Notes: generated from the letters alone by a model not told the origin. A DNA stretch of 47,194 nt from Allorhizocola rhizosphaerae (GCF_003426775.1 NZ_QJUG01000044.1:1-47194); one strand, 5' to 3'; positions 35,361 through 42,849 are shown, counted from the first letter of the stretch. Numbers and translations are program-made.

Positions 35361-36893
35361 GTGGCGCGTGTCGACAGGCGGACGATGGTGGTCTGGTGCC
35401 CGGACTGGCCGATCATCGCGGCCGCGCTGCTCGATGGGCTGTCCATGTCTGACCCGATTGCGGTGCTTCATGCCAACCGCGTGGTCGTATGCTCGGCGGC
35501 GGCCCGAGCGGAGGGCGTGCGAAGGGGCCTGCGTAAGCGTGATGCGCAGGCCCGCTGTCCCGAGCTGGTGGTGATCGGGCACGACCCGGCGCGGGACGCG
35601 CGGGCGTTCGAGCCCGTGGTGATGGCGGTCGAGCAGTTGGTCGCGGGGGTGGTGGTGCTTCGCCCAGGGGTGTGCGCGTTCGCGGCGCGCGGCCCGGCCC
35701 GGTTCTATGGGCATGAGGAGGCCGCGGCAGAGCACATCGTCGAGCAGATCGCGGTCGAGTGCGGGGTGGAGGCGCAGATCGGCATCGCCGACGGAGCATT
35801 CGCGGCGTTGCTGGCCGCGCGGGCCGGGAAGGTGGTCGCGCCGAGTGGGACGGCCGCGTTCCTGGACGGGCTGCCGGTGTCCACTTTGGATCGTCCGGAG
35901 CTGACGGATCTGCTGTGGCGGCTCGGGATACGCACGTTGGGGGCTTACGCTCGGCTGCCGCGCTCGGAGGTGATGGCGCGCTTCGGGTTGGACGCCGCCT
36001 TGGCGCAGCGGCTCGCGGCGGGAGAGGACGACCGCCCGCTCGCGGTGCGCCGGCCGCCGCCCGATCTGGAGGTGGAGGAGCGGTTCGACGAGCCGATCGA
36101 ACGGGTGGACGTGGCGGCGTTCGCGGCGCGGGCGCTGGCCGAGCGGTTGCATGAGCGGCTGACCGGGTACGGGTTGGCGTGCACGCGGCTGGCGATCGTC
36201 GCGGTCACGGCCGATGGGCAGGAGCTGTACCGTGTTTGGCGCCACGACGGCGTGCTGACCGCCACCGCGATCGCCGACCGGACACGGTGGCAGCTGGAGG
36301 GCTGGCTCACCAACCGGAGGCTCGCCAGCGGGATCATCGCGCTGCGGCTGGCGCCCGAGGGCTTGCTCAGCCAGGTCGGACTGCAGCCCGGGTTGTGGGG
36401 CGAGGCGGGCGCGCAGCGGGAACGGGCGCATCGCGCGCTCCACCGGACGCAGGGCATCCTCGGGCCGGAGGGGTCGCTGACCGCGGTGTTGGGCGGCGGG
36501 CGGGCGCACGGCCCGCGGGCGACCCTCGTGCCGTGGGGCGATGAACGGGTACCAAATCTGCCTGAAGGACCATGGCCGGGCCGGATGCCGCCCCCGTCGC
36601 CGGCCCGGATCCTTCCTCGCGAATCGGTTTCTGTCAGCGTCGTTGACGATCGGGGGCGGCCGGTCGGGGTCGACGCCCGGCTGCGCCTGAGCGGCGAGCC
36701 GGCACGGGTCGTGCTCAACGATCGGTCCACTTTGGACGTTGAAGGGTGGGCCGGGCCGTGGCCGGTCGAGGAACACTGGTGGGGCGAGCGGGCCGCGCGG
36801 CTGGTGCGACTGCAGACGCTGCTGTCGGATGGGCGTGCGATGATCCTGGCGTTGAGCGAGGGGGAGTGGGCGATCGATGCCGAGTTCGACTGA
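35361..36893 (+). CDS. imuB: ImuB, Y-family DNA polymerase-like mutasome scaffold
   Basis: Inactive Y-family polymerase homologue that links DnaE2 to the sliding clamp and ImuA'. The start MVVWCPDWPIIAAALLD is the ImuB signature. A canonical polymerase has acidic catalytic residues in the palm; here the corresponding region (GPARFYGHEEAAAEHI; QIGIADGAFAALLAA) lacks the SxDE motif, as in ImuB. The helix-hairpin-helix region LWRLGIRTLGAYARLP and little finger follow. The C-terminus ends LSDGRAMILALSEGEWAIDA. GTG 35361 is preferred because of the LexA/-10 arrangement; ATG 35385 is the alternative. It is preceded by decayed fragments rather than by imuA. Confidence 0.92.
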   Translation: MARVDRRTMVVWCPDWPIIAAALLDGLSMSDPIAVLHANRVVVCSAAARAEGVRRGLRKRDAQARCPELVVIGHDPARDARAFEPVVMAVEQLVAGVVVLRPGVCAFAARGPARFYGHEEAAAEHIVEQIAVECGVEAQIGIADGAFAALLAARAGKVVAPSGTAAFLDGLPVSTLDRPELTDLLWRLGIRTLGAYARLPRSEVMARFGLDAALAQRLAAGEDDRPLAVRRPPPDLEVEERFDEPIERVDVAAFAARALAERLHERLTGYGLACTRLAIVAVTADGQELYRVWRHDGVLTATAIADRTRWQLEGWLTNRRLASGIIALRLAPEGLLSQVGLQPGLWGEAGAQRERAHRALHRTQGILGPEGSLTAVLGGGRAHGPRATLVPWGDERVPNLPEGPWPGRMPPPSPARILPRESVSVSVVDDRGRPVGVDARLRLSGEPARVVLNDRSTLDVEGWAGPWPVEEHWWGERAARLVRLQTLLSDGRAMILALSEGEWAIDAEFD

Positions 36894-37005
36894 CGCGATC
36901 GTGCTCCGGCGGGGTCTGCGGCCGGACGGAGCGTGGCAACGTGCGCGGCCGGGCGCTTACAACTACCGCGACAACGTGCTCGATGTGTTTGGTGTCATTG
37001 GGTGA
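36877..37005 (+). other. Possible small ORF overlapping the imuB 3' end
   Basis: ATG 36877 opens a 42-codon frame (MPSSTDAIVLRRGLRPDGAW to VLDVFGVIG) that overlaps imuB by 17 bases and the convergent LysE gene by 11. It has no ribosome site that I recognise and no known family. It may be a remnant of the gene that once followed imuB. Confidence 0.25.
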
Positions 37006-37615
37006 CCGCGATTTGCACGGCTAGCGACGCGAGCACGGTCGCGGCCAGCCAGCGCTGGACGCGCAGCCAGCGCGGGCGGTTGGTGAGCCACGGCGTGATC
37101 CGGCCGGCCGCAAGCACGACGAGACAGTTGAACGCGAGCATGATGGCGATCTGCACCGATCCGAGGATCAGGCCCTGCACCGCGACATTGCCCCGGGCCG
37201 AGTCGATGAAGCGGGGCAGCAGCGAGAGATAGAGCACGGCCATGGTCGGGTTGAGCAGGTTGGTGGCCAGGCCGACCAGGAACAGGCGGCCGTGCGAGTG
37301 GGTGGTCAGCTCGCTGTCGTCCACAATGGACTGTGCGCGCACCGTGTGCCACGCCAGCCAAAGCAGGTATGCCGCGCCGACAAACCTTATGGCGTCGAAC
37401 AGATGTGGCACGAGGGTCAGCACGGCCGTCACGCCGGCCGCCGAACCGGCGAGGTAGATGACGAAGCCGGCGCCGACGCCCAGCAGCGCCACCAGCCCGG
37501 CAGTGCGCCCCTGCGCCACGGTGCGCGAGACGAGATAGACAGTGTTCGGGCCCGGCGTCAGCACCAGTCCCACCGCTATCAGGGCAATGCTCAGCACCGC
37601 CACCGAGCTGACCAT
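36995..37615 (-). CDS. LysE/RhtB-family amino-acid exporter
   Basis: A 206-residue, six-helix inner-membrane exporter. The N-terminal family motif is LIAVGLVLTPGPNTVYLVSR (residues 11-30), then LLGVGAGFVIYLAGSAAGVT and LVGLATNLLNPTMAVLYLSL. ATG 37615 is chosen, with GGAGG about ten bases upstream. The in-frame region further upstream is promoter sequence. TACTAT (complement of 37661-37666) is a likely -10. A LexA-like site overlaps this promoter. Substrate probably an amino acid; not predictable. Confidence 0.92.
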   Translation of the reverse strand: MVSSVAVLSIALIAVGLVLTPGPNTVYLVSRTVAQGRTAGLVALLGVGAGFVIYLAGSAAGVTAVLTLVPHLFDAIRFVGAAYLLWLAWHTVRAQSIVDDSELTTHSHGRLFLVGLATNLLNPTMAVLYLSLLPRFIDSARGNVAVQGLILGSVQIAIMLAFNCLVVLAAGRITPWLTNRPRWLRVQRWLAATVLASLAVQIAVTQ

Positions 37616-37663
37616 GCTAGGTGACCCTCCAATTTCGACAGTGTTCCCCAGCCGGAGGTTATA

Positions 37664-37675
37664 GTACACCTGTTC
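37664..37675 (+). promoter_or_regulatory. LexA-like site between LysE and the following plus-strand genes
   Basis: GTAC-ACCT-GTTC has one mismatch to the LexA core. Its surroundings (TAGTACACCTGTTCGA) resemble the dnaE2 box (TAGTACACTCGTTCGA) more than chance would suggest. TANNNT -10 elements exist on both strands here (TATAGT 37660, TACTAT complement), so it could control either direction. Confidence 0.45.
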
Positions 37676-37679
37676 GAAA

Positions 37680-37778
37680 GTGGGCTTCACGGATGGAGCG
37701 GTATGCGTGGAAGTTGGCACGAAAGTGCCGCCGGTGATCGAGGTTGTCGGTAACGCTTGCAAGGGTGTAATCATGTAA
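37680..37778 (+). other. Possible small ORF behind the LexA-like site
   Basis: GTG 37680 opens 32 codons (VGFTDGAVCVEVGTKVPPVI to GVIM) ending TAA three bases before the next gene. It starts five bases after the LexA-like core, as dnaE2 and imuA do. No family is recognised; it may be only a 5' leader. Confidence 0.2.
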
Positions 37779-37781
37779 GCA
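37766..37781 (+). promoter_or_regulatory. Direct repeat TGTAAKCA before the RHH-like gene
   Basis: TGTAATCATGTAAGCA is two adjacent eight-base repeats ending at the start codon. Tandem short repeats next to the start are typical operators of ribbon-helix-helix autoregulators. Confidence 0.4.
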
Positions 37782-38302
37782 TGACTGCGACTGCCTCAGA
37801 CGCGAAGGCCTGGATCACCGGGCTGATTCCCGACGACCTTTACCAGGGGCCGCCCGACATCACGATCGACCGCGACGAGATTTTGATCGTGGGCGCGTTG
37901 TCCGAGCCCACTCTGCCCGCCGACTCCACCGACGCCGACCAGGCCGCCGCCGAAGCGGGCCGGATCTCCGCCTTCCGTGAGTCAACACGCGACAAGCGAA
38001 TCCAGCTCGCCCGCCAGGCCGAGCACCGCTACCGGCGCAAGGTAGCGTGGGGAGCCCGGTGCGGGGGCACACGCACGCTGTTCACCACGCATTCGGCGCC
38101 GGTCATGACACGGCTGCGCCAGCCTGAGCGCCAGGTGCTCGACACGCTCGTGGACGCGGGCGTCGCCCGCTCCCGGTCCGAGGCGCTCGCCTGGTGCGTC
38201 AAGCTGGTCGGCCAGCACACCGAGCAGTGGCTGACCGAGCTGCGCCAGGCAATGAGCGCGGTCGACGAGTTGCGCCAGCGCGGGCCGGTAACGGACAGCT
38301 AG
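37781..38302 (+). CDS. Conserved hypothetical actinobacterial protein with RHH-like C-terminal half
   Basis: A 173-residue protein. The N-terminal 50 residues (WITGLIPDDLYQGPPDITID) are acidic. A basic middle region (RRKVAWGARCGGTRTLFTTH) follows, and the C-terminal half LDTLVDAGVARSRSEALAWC plus VKLVGQHTEQWLTELRQAMS resembles the helix pair of ribbon-helix-helix proteins (small protein with a DAGVARSRSEAL turn). ATG 37781 is preceded by two direct repeats TGTAATCA and TGTAAGCA, which could be its own operator. I infer a DNA-binding regulator; not proven. Confidence 0.55.
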   Translation: MTATASDAKAWITGLIPDDLYQGPPDITIDRDEILIVGALSEPTLPADSTDADQAAAEAGRISAFRESTRDKRIQLARQAEHRYRRKVAWGARCGGTRTLFTTHSAPVMTRLRQPERQVLDTLVDAGVARSRSEALAWCVKLVGQHTEQWLTELRQAMSAVDELRQRGPVTDS

Positions 38303-38721
38303 CTTCGTTCGTTGCTTTCGATCGCTTCCGGGCGCCGGTCCGTGAGGCTTGGGAGAGAGGCTGGGTCGGCGGTCATTCGTGGGGTGAGAGCCGGACGCGA
38401 ATCGGATGCACGGCGCCGATCCGGTGCTGCGCACCGGGCGGGCAACCCGTTGCGGGGCATTCACTGGTGCGTGGGACGGTGCGACGACTGGGGCATCCGG
38501 GCGCGTGCCCACACGTCGTTGCCGCGTGCGTAGCGATGGCGGGGCGATGCGTCCTCACCGGCGGCGACACACCCTTGCCGCTGCTGAATGTGACCGTCCG
38601 GCCGCCCGCGGGGATGCCGAGGCGACGCTGCTCGAATCAAGTATGGGATCTGTATGACCCACGGATGCCCACGTCGGCCAGGACCACCGCGCGTCCTGGC
38701 CGTTGAAGTTCGGATAGGGTC
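38303..38721 (+). other. Gene-free stretch with a hairpin
   Basis: No frame on either strand gives a recognisable protein; stops and codon bias argue against a gene. Near the right end CGGCCAGGAC-CACCGCGC-GTCCTGGCCG (38675-38702) is a perfect ten-base hairpin without a T-tract, possibly a terminator for either direction. Confidence 0.5.
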
Positions 38722-39096
38722 ATGATCGTGGTCGTGAAGTTGGACGCTGTGCCCAGGTGGTTTGTGTACCTCAACGCTTTGCTGCGGTTCGCGCTGGAGA
38801 TCACCGCGTTGGTGGTGTTGGCGGTGTGGGGCTGGCGTATTTCTGTTGTGCTGGCAACCGTGCTGCCGTTGACGGCTGCGTTGCTGTGGGCGAGGTTCGT
38901 GGCACCCAAGGCCAAGTGGTTCCTGCCGCTGCCGGGGCGGCTTGCGGTCGAGGCGGTCGTGTTTGGGGGAGCGACGGCCGCGCTGGTGGACATGGGCCGT
39001 GTTGGGTGGGCGATCCTGCTGGGTGGGTTGGCGGTGGCGAACTCCACGCTTGTGCATCTGGTACGGGACGATGAGCGTGCTAGGTTGATGGCATGA
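38722..39096 (+). CDS. YrdB-family (DUF2568) membrane protein
   Basis: A 124-residue protein with four helices: LNALLRFALEITALVVLAVW, ISVVLATVLPLTAALLWARF, LAVEAVVFGGATAALVDMG and VGWAILLGGLAVANSTLVHL. The FVAPKAKWFLPLPGR loop is typical of YrdB. ATG 38722; function unknown. Its stop overlaps a 20-codon ORF (ATGA) that leads to the S1-domain gene, suggesting a small operon. Confidence 0.85.
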   Translation: MIVVVKLDAVPRWFVYLNALLRFALEITALVVLAVWGWRISVVLATVLPLTAALLWARFVAPKAKWFLPLPGRLAVEAVVFGGATAALVDMGRVGWAILLGGLAVANSTLVHLVRDDERARLMA

Positions 39097-39155
39097 CTGC
39101 CGGGCAGGCGACAGATGGTCGCCACGAGCTGATTGGTTACCCGGCCGTGGCGTGA
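39093..39155 (+). CDS. Possible 20-residue leader peptide
   Basis: ATG 39093 overlaps the yrdB stop by four bases and reads MTAGQATDGRHELIGYPAVA before TGA. It ends ten bases before a hairpin that masks the ribosome site of the S1 gene, the layout of a translational leader. Not recognised as a known family. The coding claim rests on the overlap only. Confidence 0.3.
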   Translation: MTAGQATDGRHELIGYPAVA

Positions 39156-39165
39156 CGGCCCGGCG

Positions 39166-39196
39166 CACCTCCCCGTCCTTTGACAGGAGGGAGGTG
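39166..39196 (+). promoter_or_regulatory. Hairpin masking the S1-gene ribosome binding site
   Basis: CACCTCCC (39166-39173) pairs with GGGAGGTG (39189-39196), and TCCT with AGGA inside, so the whole AGGAGGGAGGTG ribosome site before ATG 39201 would be in a stem. Could be a translational switch, thermosensor or protein-binding autoregulatory site. Confidence 0.6.
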
Positions 39197-39200
39197 AGAA

Positions 39201-39425
39201 ATGTCCAATCCGGACTGGCAAAACTTCCTTGACCAACATGACGTTGGCGATGTCCTGCGCGGGCGTGTGACCCGGGTCGTGCCGTTCGGCGCGTTCGTCG
39301 AGGTCGCGCCCGGCATCGGCGGGCTGGTCGTCGGCAAAGGCCGGGTCGAAGTCGGGGCCGAAATCGCGGTGCGCATCGCCCAGTTCGACCCGGTGGAGCA
39401 GTGGACGCACTTCACCTTCGCGTAG
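39201..39425 (+). CDS. Single S1-domain RNA-binding protein
   Basis: A 74-residue protein, essentially one S1/OB-fold domain: DVLRGRVTRVVPFGAFVEVA followed by GIGGLVVGKGRVEVGAEIAV, with the usual aromatic RNA-binding face. Very short, with no other domain. It has a very strong ribosome site (AGGAGGGAGGTG) that is buried in a hairpin. Likely binds RNA or ribosomes; autoregulation through its own leader is an inference. Confidence 0.88.
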   Translation: MSNPDWQNFLDQHDVGDVLRGRVTRVVPFGAFVEVAPGIGGLVVGKGRVEVGAEIAVRIAQFDPVEQWTHFTFA

Positions 39426-39861
39426 GCCTCTTCGGCCCGCAACTATCGCATTGCCTTTACCGGAGCGGCCACCGCATCAGGATTTGCAGTAGCCGGTCAC
39501 GGCACTGGCCTTGCAACGGGTTACGGCTCGGGTTTGTGGTTTTCGTTCGGGCTTTGCGGCGGTTTCCACTCAGGCCTTGACGTTATTCGTCAGGCCCAGG
39601 CCCTACGGTTTCCGCTCGCGGCTTGCGGGGTGGCTGCCGTTTCGGCGAGCTACTGCTTCAGTTTAGGGTGGCTGCTTCCGCTGCGGCGGCTGCTTCGTTT
39701 GCGGTGCGGTTGCTCGTGGTGCGGTGTTTGCCTTGGTGGTGGTGCGGTTGCTCGTGGTGCGGTGTTTGCCTCGGCCACGGCGCGGCTGCTTCTGTTGCGG
39801 CGACTGCCTTCGGTCTGCGGCGGTCGCGGAAAATGTCAGACCCCTGGTTTAGCGTCGGGCC
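39426..39861 (+). other. Gene-free stretch with imperfect repeats
   Basis: No convincing gene; the open frames have low-complexity Cys/Leu/Arg-rich translations. An imperfect hairpin GCCTTGACG/CGTCAGGC lies near 39573-39594. A 31-base direct repeat lies at 39703 and 39741, within a T/G-rich tract of related GCGGTTGCT-like words. Confidence 0.5.
39703..39771 (+). repeat. Two 31-bp direct repeats, period 38
   Basis: Positions 39703-39733 and 39741-39771 are identical (starting GGTGCGGTTGCTCGTGGTGC). The surrounding 150 bases contain further partial copies of GTGCGGTTGCT, so this is a slipped-strand repeat tract. Confidence 0.88.
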
Positions 39862-40800
39862 ATGAACACCTTTGTGCTGATCCCGGGTGCTTGGCTGGGA
39901 GCATGGGTCTGGCAGCCGGTGGCCGAGCGCCTGCGCGCGCTCGGCCACCGCGTCCATGTGCTCACGCTGTCAGGCCTGTCTGGCGACTCTGGCCTGCCTG
40001 ACGGGTCCGGCCCGTCCGCCGGGTCTCGCCAGGCCGGCGACTTGTGTCCGCCTGGCCTGTCCGCTCGGTCTGGGTCGTCTGGCGAGTCCGGTCCGCCTGA
40101 CCTGTCCGCCCGGCCCGGCTCATCCGGCGGCTCCGGCACCTCTGACCGATCCAGCGCGTCTTCCGGATCTGGTGCTTCTGGCGGTTCCGGCCCGTCGGCC
40201 GGGGCGTCCTTGCCTGGCGCGGAGATTGGCCTTGCCACGCATGTGTCCGACGTTCTTGAGCTGCTCGACTCGGCCGACGTGCGCGGGGCCGTGCTCGTCG
40301 GGCACAGCTATGCGGGCGTTGTCGCCGGCCAAGTCGCGTCCCTCGTGTCGGAGCGGATTGCGCACACCGTGTTCGTCGACTCCAACCTCCCCGTTGACGG
40401 TCAATCCATGACCGACGGGTGGTCACCGCGCGGGCAGGAGCTGGTGCGCGCCGCTGTCGACGCCAACGGCGGGTGGTGGCCGGTGCCGGAGATCGAGGAG
40501 TTCGACGGGCACGACCTGACCGATGAACAGGTGGCGTGGCTTGTCGCACGGGCAAGCCCGCATCCGGGCGGCACCTTGTTTGAGCCTGCCCACCTCGCAC
40601 GACCCCTTGCCGAGCTTCCGGCGACCTATATTCGGTGCCTGCGGCCCGACGCCAAGCCGCGCGACGATGTCCTCGCCCTGCACGGCGCGCCCACTTGGTC
40701 GTTCGTCGACCTGGACACCGGCCACTGGCCTATGGTGTCCCAACCCACGGCCCTCACCGACCTGTTGCTGGACGCCCATCATCGCCCCCACGGTCCATAG
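39862..40800 (+). CDS. Alpha/beta hydrolase with 80-residue low-complexity insert
   Basis: Esterase-like protein starting MNTFVLIPGAWLGAWVWQPV, the oxyanion-loop pattern of small alpha/beta hydrolases. Residues 40-119 are a Ser/Gly/Pro/Ala-rich insert; homologues have about ten residues there (between the LTL strand and IGLATHVSDV). After the insert the fold resumes, with nucleophile Ser149 in VLVGHSYAG and the catalytic His in DTGHWPM. ATG 39862. The insert sits beside the active-site entrance. The frame is intact, so the protein may still be made; activity uncertain. Confidence 0.85.
   Translation: MNTFVLIPGAWLGAWVWQPVAERLRALGHRVHVLTLSGLSGDSGLPDGSGPSAGSRQAGDLCPPGLSARSGSSGESGPPDLSARPGSSGGSGTSDRSSASSGSGASGGSGPSAGASLPGAEIGLATHVSDVLELLDSADVRGAVLVGHSYAGVVAGQVASLVSERIAHTVFVDSNLPVDGQSMTDGWSPRGQELVRAAVDANGGWWPVPEIEEFDGHDLTDEQVAWLVARASPHPGGTLFEPAHLARPLAELPATYIRCLRPDAKPRDDVLALHGAPTWSFVDLDTGHWPMVSQPTALTDLLLDAHHRPHGP
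39979..40218 (+). repeat. Degenerate TCCGGC/TCTGGC-rich repeat tract in the hydrolase gene
   Basis: The 240 bases are made of diverged six- and nine-base words (TCCGGC, TCTGGC, CTGTCC) and keep the reading frame. They encode the low-complexity insert described for the alpha/beta hydrolase. Confidence 0.8.
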
Positions 40801-40904
40801 CCACGCCTGGGCGGCATCCACTTTGGACGGTGTGGCCACGGGCTCATCAGCGGCAGGCAGGTTGTGGCAGGCGGTTGGTGGCGGGCTGGGTGGTCGGTGG
40901 GAAG

Positions 40905-41115
40905 GTTGTGGCACGCTCAGATCGGGTTCTGCCGGCCGACACGGTCGACGATCCCGACAACCATCGGCTCAAGGCGGCCAACCTCGCCGCCATGTGGCCC
41001 GCCTTCCGCGACGCCGATCCGCTGCCTCATCGCGACCGGCCGGGTAAGCGACGCCGCCACGTTGCGTGCCTACGCCGACGCGTTCCCAGCCATGAGGCTC
41101 CGTTGTGCCGGGTGA
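40905..41115 (+). pseudogene. Remnant of a small P-loop kinase-like protein
   Basis: Pieces in alternating frames match nucleoside/shikimate-kinase-like ATP-binding proteins of actinomycetes: AQIGFC, then DDPDNHRLKAANLAAMWPAF in another frame, then RCLIATGRVSDAATLRAYAD and AFPAMRL back in the first frame. At least two frameshifts. The N-terminal P-loop and the C-terminus are missing. Confidence 0.7.
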
Positions 41116-41225
41116 GGAAGTCTTCGGCCATGGTGGCGAAGGCGTTGCGGAGCATGGCTTTGCACCGGTTGTTCCTAGCAACGTCAGTCGGTCCAATTGA
41201 GCAAGGTTTCGGGGGCCACCGTTCC

Positions 41226-41881
41226 TGTGTCAGGCGGGCTGGTGACACTCCCTCGTTTGAGTGTCTTCCGACCTTGGATGGCTTTGCTGGGATGGTCTTC
41301 TGCGTCGATCAGCGGTCGTGTCGGGAGGCCGAGTTTGTCGTCGCGTGTCGAGCTGTTCGCGCAGATCCGCCAGGACCGCCGTCTTAATCCGTCTCTGTCT
41401 GAGCGGAAAGTTGGCGGCGCGGTACCAGGTGTCGCGTAAGACAGTGCATGCGGCGTTGCTGTCGGCGATCCCACCGCCACCGAAGAGGCGTGGCCCTCGC
41501 GCGTCGTCGTGGACCCGGCCAAGCCGAGGACCGACGGCCGAGGTTGACTTCTGCGACGCCTGGGTGCGTCTGATCGACCGGCCGGAGCCGGTGCGGGTGC
41601 ACCTGTTCTCGATGCGCTTGTCCTACTCGAGCAAGACGATCCATCGCGCGTTTGCTTCCCAATCTCAGCAGGCTTTTTGGAAGGCCATGTGGAGGCATTT
41701 GGGGTGCTCGGCTGATCCCCGACGCGACATATCCCGCGGCTCTGCGCCGCCATCGTCGACCGGCTCACCTTCAACGCCTGCATCATCGAAACCGGCACCG
41801 ACTCCTACCGGCTCAAAAGCACCCGCAACGGGCGGCAGAAAGCCGTGACCGTCCACACCAGACCAGCCCGACGCCGTAACA
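41226..41881 (+). mobile_element. Deletion derivative of an IS21-family insertion sequence
   Basis: Terminal inverted repeats: TGTGTCAGGCGGGCTGGT at 41226 and its imperfect complement ACCAGCCCGACGCCGTAACA ending at 41881 (shared TGT end and CGGGCTGGT core). Between them lie an istA piece and the C-terminus of istB, the normal IS21 order, but only 656 bases instead of about 2 kb. The middle is deleted and frames are broken, so it cannot move by itself. No clear target-site duplication is visible. Confidence 0.75.
41341..41715 (+). pseudogene. istA (IS21 transposase) fragments
   Basis: RVELFAQIRQDRRLNPSLSE, then after a frameshift KLAARYQVSRKTVHAALLSA (the N-terminal HTH), then VVDPAKPR in a third frame, then AEVDFCDAWVRLIDRPEPVR and MRLSYSSKTIHRAFASQSQQ, the start of the integrase-core domain. 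An internal deletion separates the HTH from the core, and the core ends after its first third (HVEAFGVLG). Confidence 0.82.
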
Positions 41882-41904
41882 GACGCTTACCCGCATATAC
41901 ATAA
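41727..41904 (+). pseudogene. istB C-terminal fragment
   Basis: RLCAAIVDRLTFNACIIETG then TDSYRLKSTRNGRQKAVTV is the conserved end of IstB-type AAA+ helper ATPases. The Walker motifs are gone. The frame reads through the right inverted repeat to TAA at 41902. Confidence 0.82.
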
Positions 41905-41945
41905 ATGCGTGGACCGGTGCCCCAGCGAACGCTAACGTCCCACAC

Positions 41946-42845
41946 ATGATCTATCAGCACCCGTTGGCCTATCTCCTGGGGCTTGAAGGCATCGCGCTAA
42001 TGCGGGCCTGGGTAGGCGACTTCGACCAGGACTTCGTCCACAGACGCCTGGCCGAGATACGACGGCTATTGGCCACCGAAGCGATCGCCGGCCACGACGG
42101 GGTGATGGTCGACCGCGGCGACACGCTCACCGGGTACCGGCAATGGGCCGCGACCTACGATGAGCCACGCAACAGCCTGTTCGACTGCGACGAACCCGTC
42201 ATGCATCAGATCATCGATGCGCTCCCGCCCGGCGACGCCCTCGACGCGGCCTGCGGCACCGGCAGATACGCCGAATACCTCGCCGGACGCGGACATCGAG
42301 TAGTCGGCGTGGACAGCTCACCCGACATGCTCGACCGGGCCCGCACCCGCGTACCGTCAGGCGAGTTCCTCCTCGGCGACCTCCACCAGCTACCCCTGCC
42401 CGACAGCTGCGTCGACCTCGTCGTGTCCGGCCTCGCCCTGTCCCACGTGCCGACACTTGAACCGGTGATGGCCGAGTTCGCCCGCGTCCTGCGACCCGGC
42501 GGGCACCTGGCCATCTCCGACGCCCACCACGACATCGTCTTCCGCGGCTCCAACCCACATGCGCTCGGACCCAACGACGAACCCGGCCTAGTCGCCACCT
42601 ACCGCCACACCCCCGGCGACTTCCTACGCGCCGCTCTCCCGACCGGGCTGCAAGTCCGACGCTGCGAGGAACCCCGCCCCCTCCCCGTCGACACGCCACC
42701 ACCTCCGCCACCCGCCGATCTCACCGTGAGCGACTGGCACGACTGGCCGTGGTCGCTGCTAGACCTCATCCCCGAGGCGAGCAGGGCAGCGTGGGCCGTA
42801 CCCGGCGCCATTATCTGGCACTTCCAGCTGACCAAGCCGTCATAG
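41946..42845 (+). CDS. Class I SAM-dependent methyltransferase
   Basis: A 299-residue protein. Rossmann motif I is ALDAACGTGRYAEYLAGRGH (about residues 99-118), with the acidic ribose-binding residue in VVGVDSSPDML, motif post-I GDLHQLPLPDSCVDLVVSGL and motif III EFARVLRPGGHLAISDAH. The first 65 residues (YQHPLAYLLGLEGIALMRAW) are an extension seen in a group of actinobacterial methyltransferases. ATG 41946 lies just outside the IS21 remnant. Substrate unknown; no biosynthetic neighbours. Confidence 0.9.
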   Translation: MIYQHPLAYLLGLEGIALMRAWVGDFDQDFVHRRLAEIRRLLATEAIAGHDGVMVDRGDTLTGYRQWAATYDEPRNSLFDCDEPVMHQIIDALPPGDALDAACGTGRYAEYLAGRGHRVVGVDSSPDMLDRARTRVPSGEFLLGDLHQLPLPDSCVDLVVSGLALSHVPTLEPVMAEFARVLRPGGHLAISDAHHDIVFRGSNPHALGPNDEPGLVATYRHTPGDFLRAALPTGLQVRRCEEPRPLPVDTPPPPPPADLTVSDWHDWPWSLLDLIPEASRAAWAVPGAIIWHFQLTKPS

Positions 42846-42849
42846 ACAT

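Noticed and set aside
36877-37005. dnaE2 start or third mutasome gene directly after imuB
   Set aside because: The 42-codon frame has no similarity to DnaE2 or ImuA; dnaE2 is complete at 43428-46709.
38303-38721. A hidden gene on the minus strand (RYARGNDVWARARM-type frame)
   Set aside because: No start, no homologous pattern, and several short frames of equal quality; treated as non-coding.
39534-40001. Cys/Leu/Arg-rich 155-residue frame upstream of the alpha/beta hydrolase
   Set aside because: Encoded by the direct-repeat tract, overlaps the real gene in another frame, no family.
41027-41248. Minus-strand frame with AMLRNAFATMAEDFLTRHNG that looked transposase-like
   Set aside because: Too short and not matching any transposase segment I know; it overlaps the kinase remnant and the IS21 left end.
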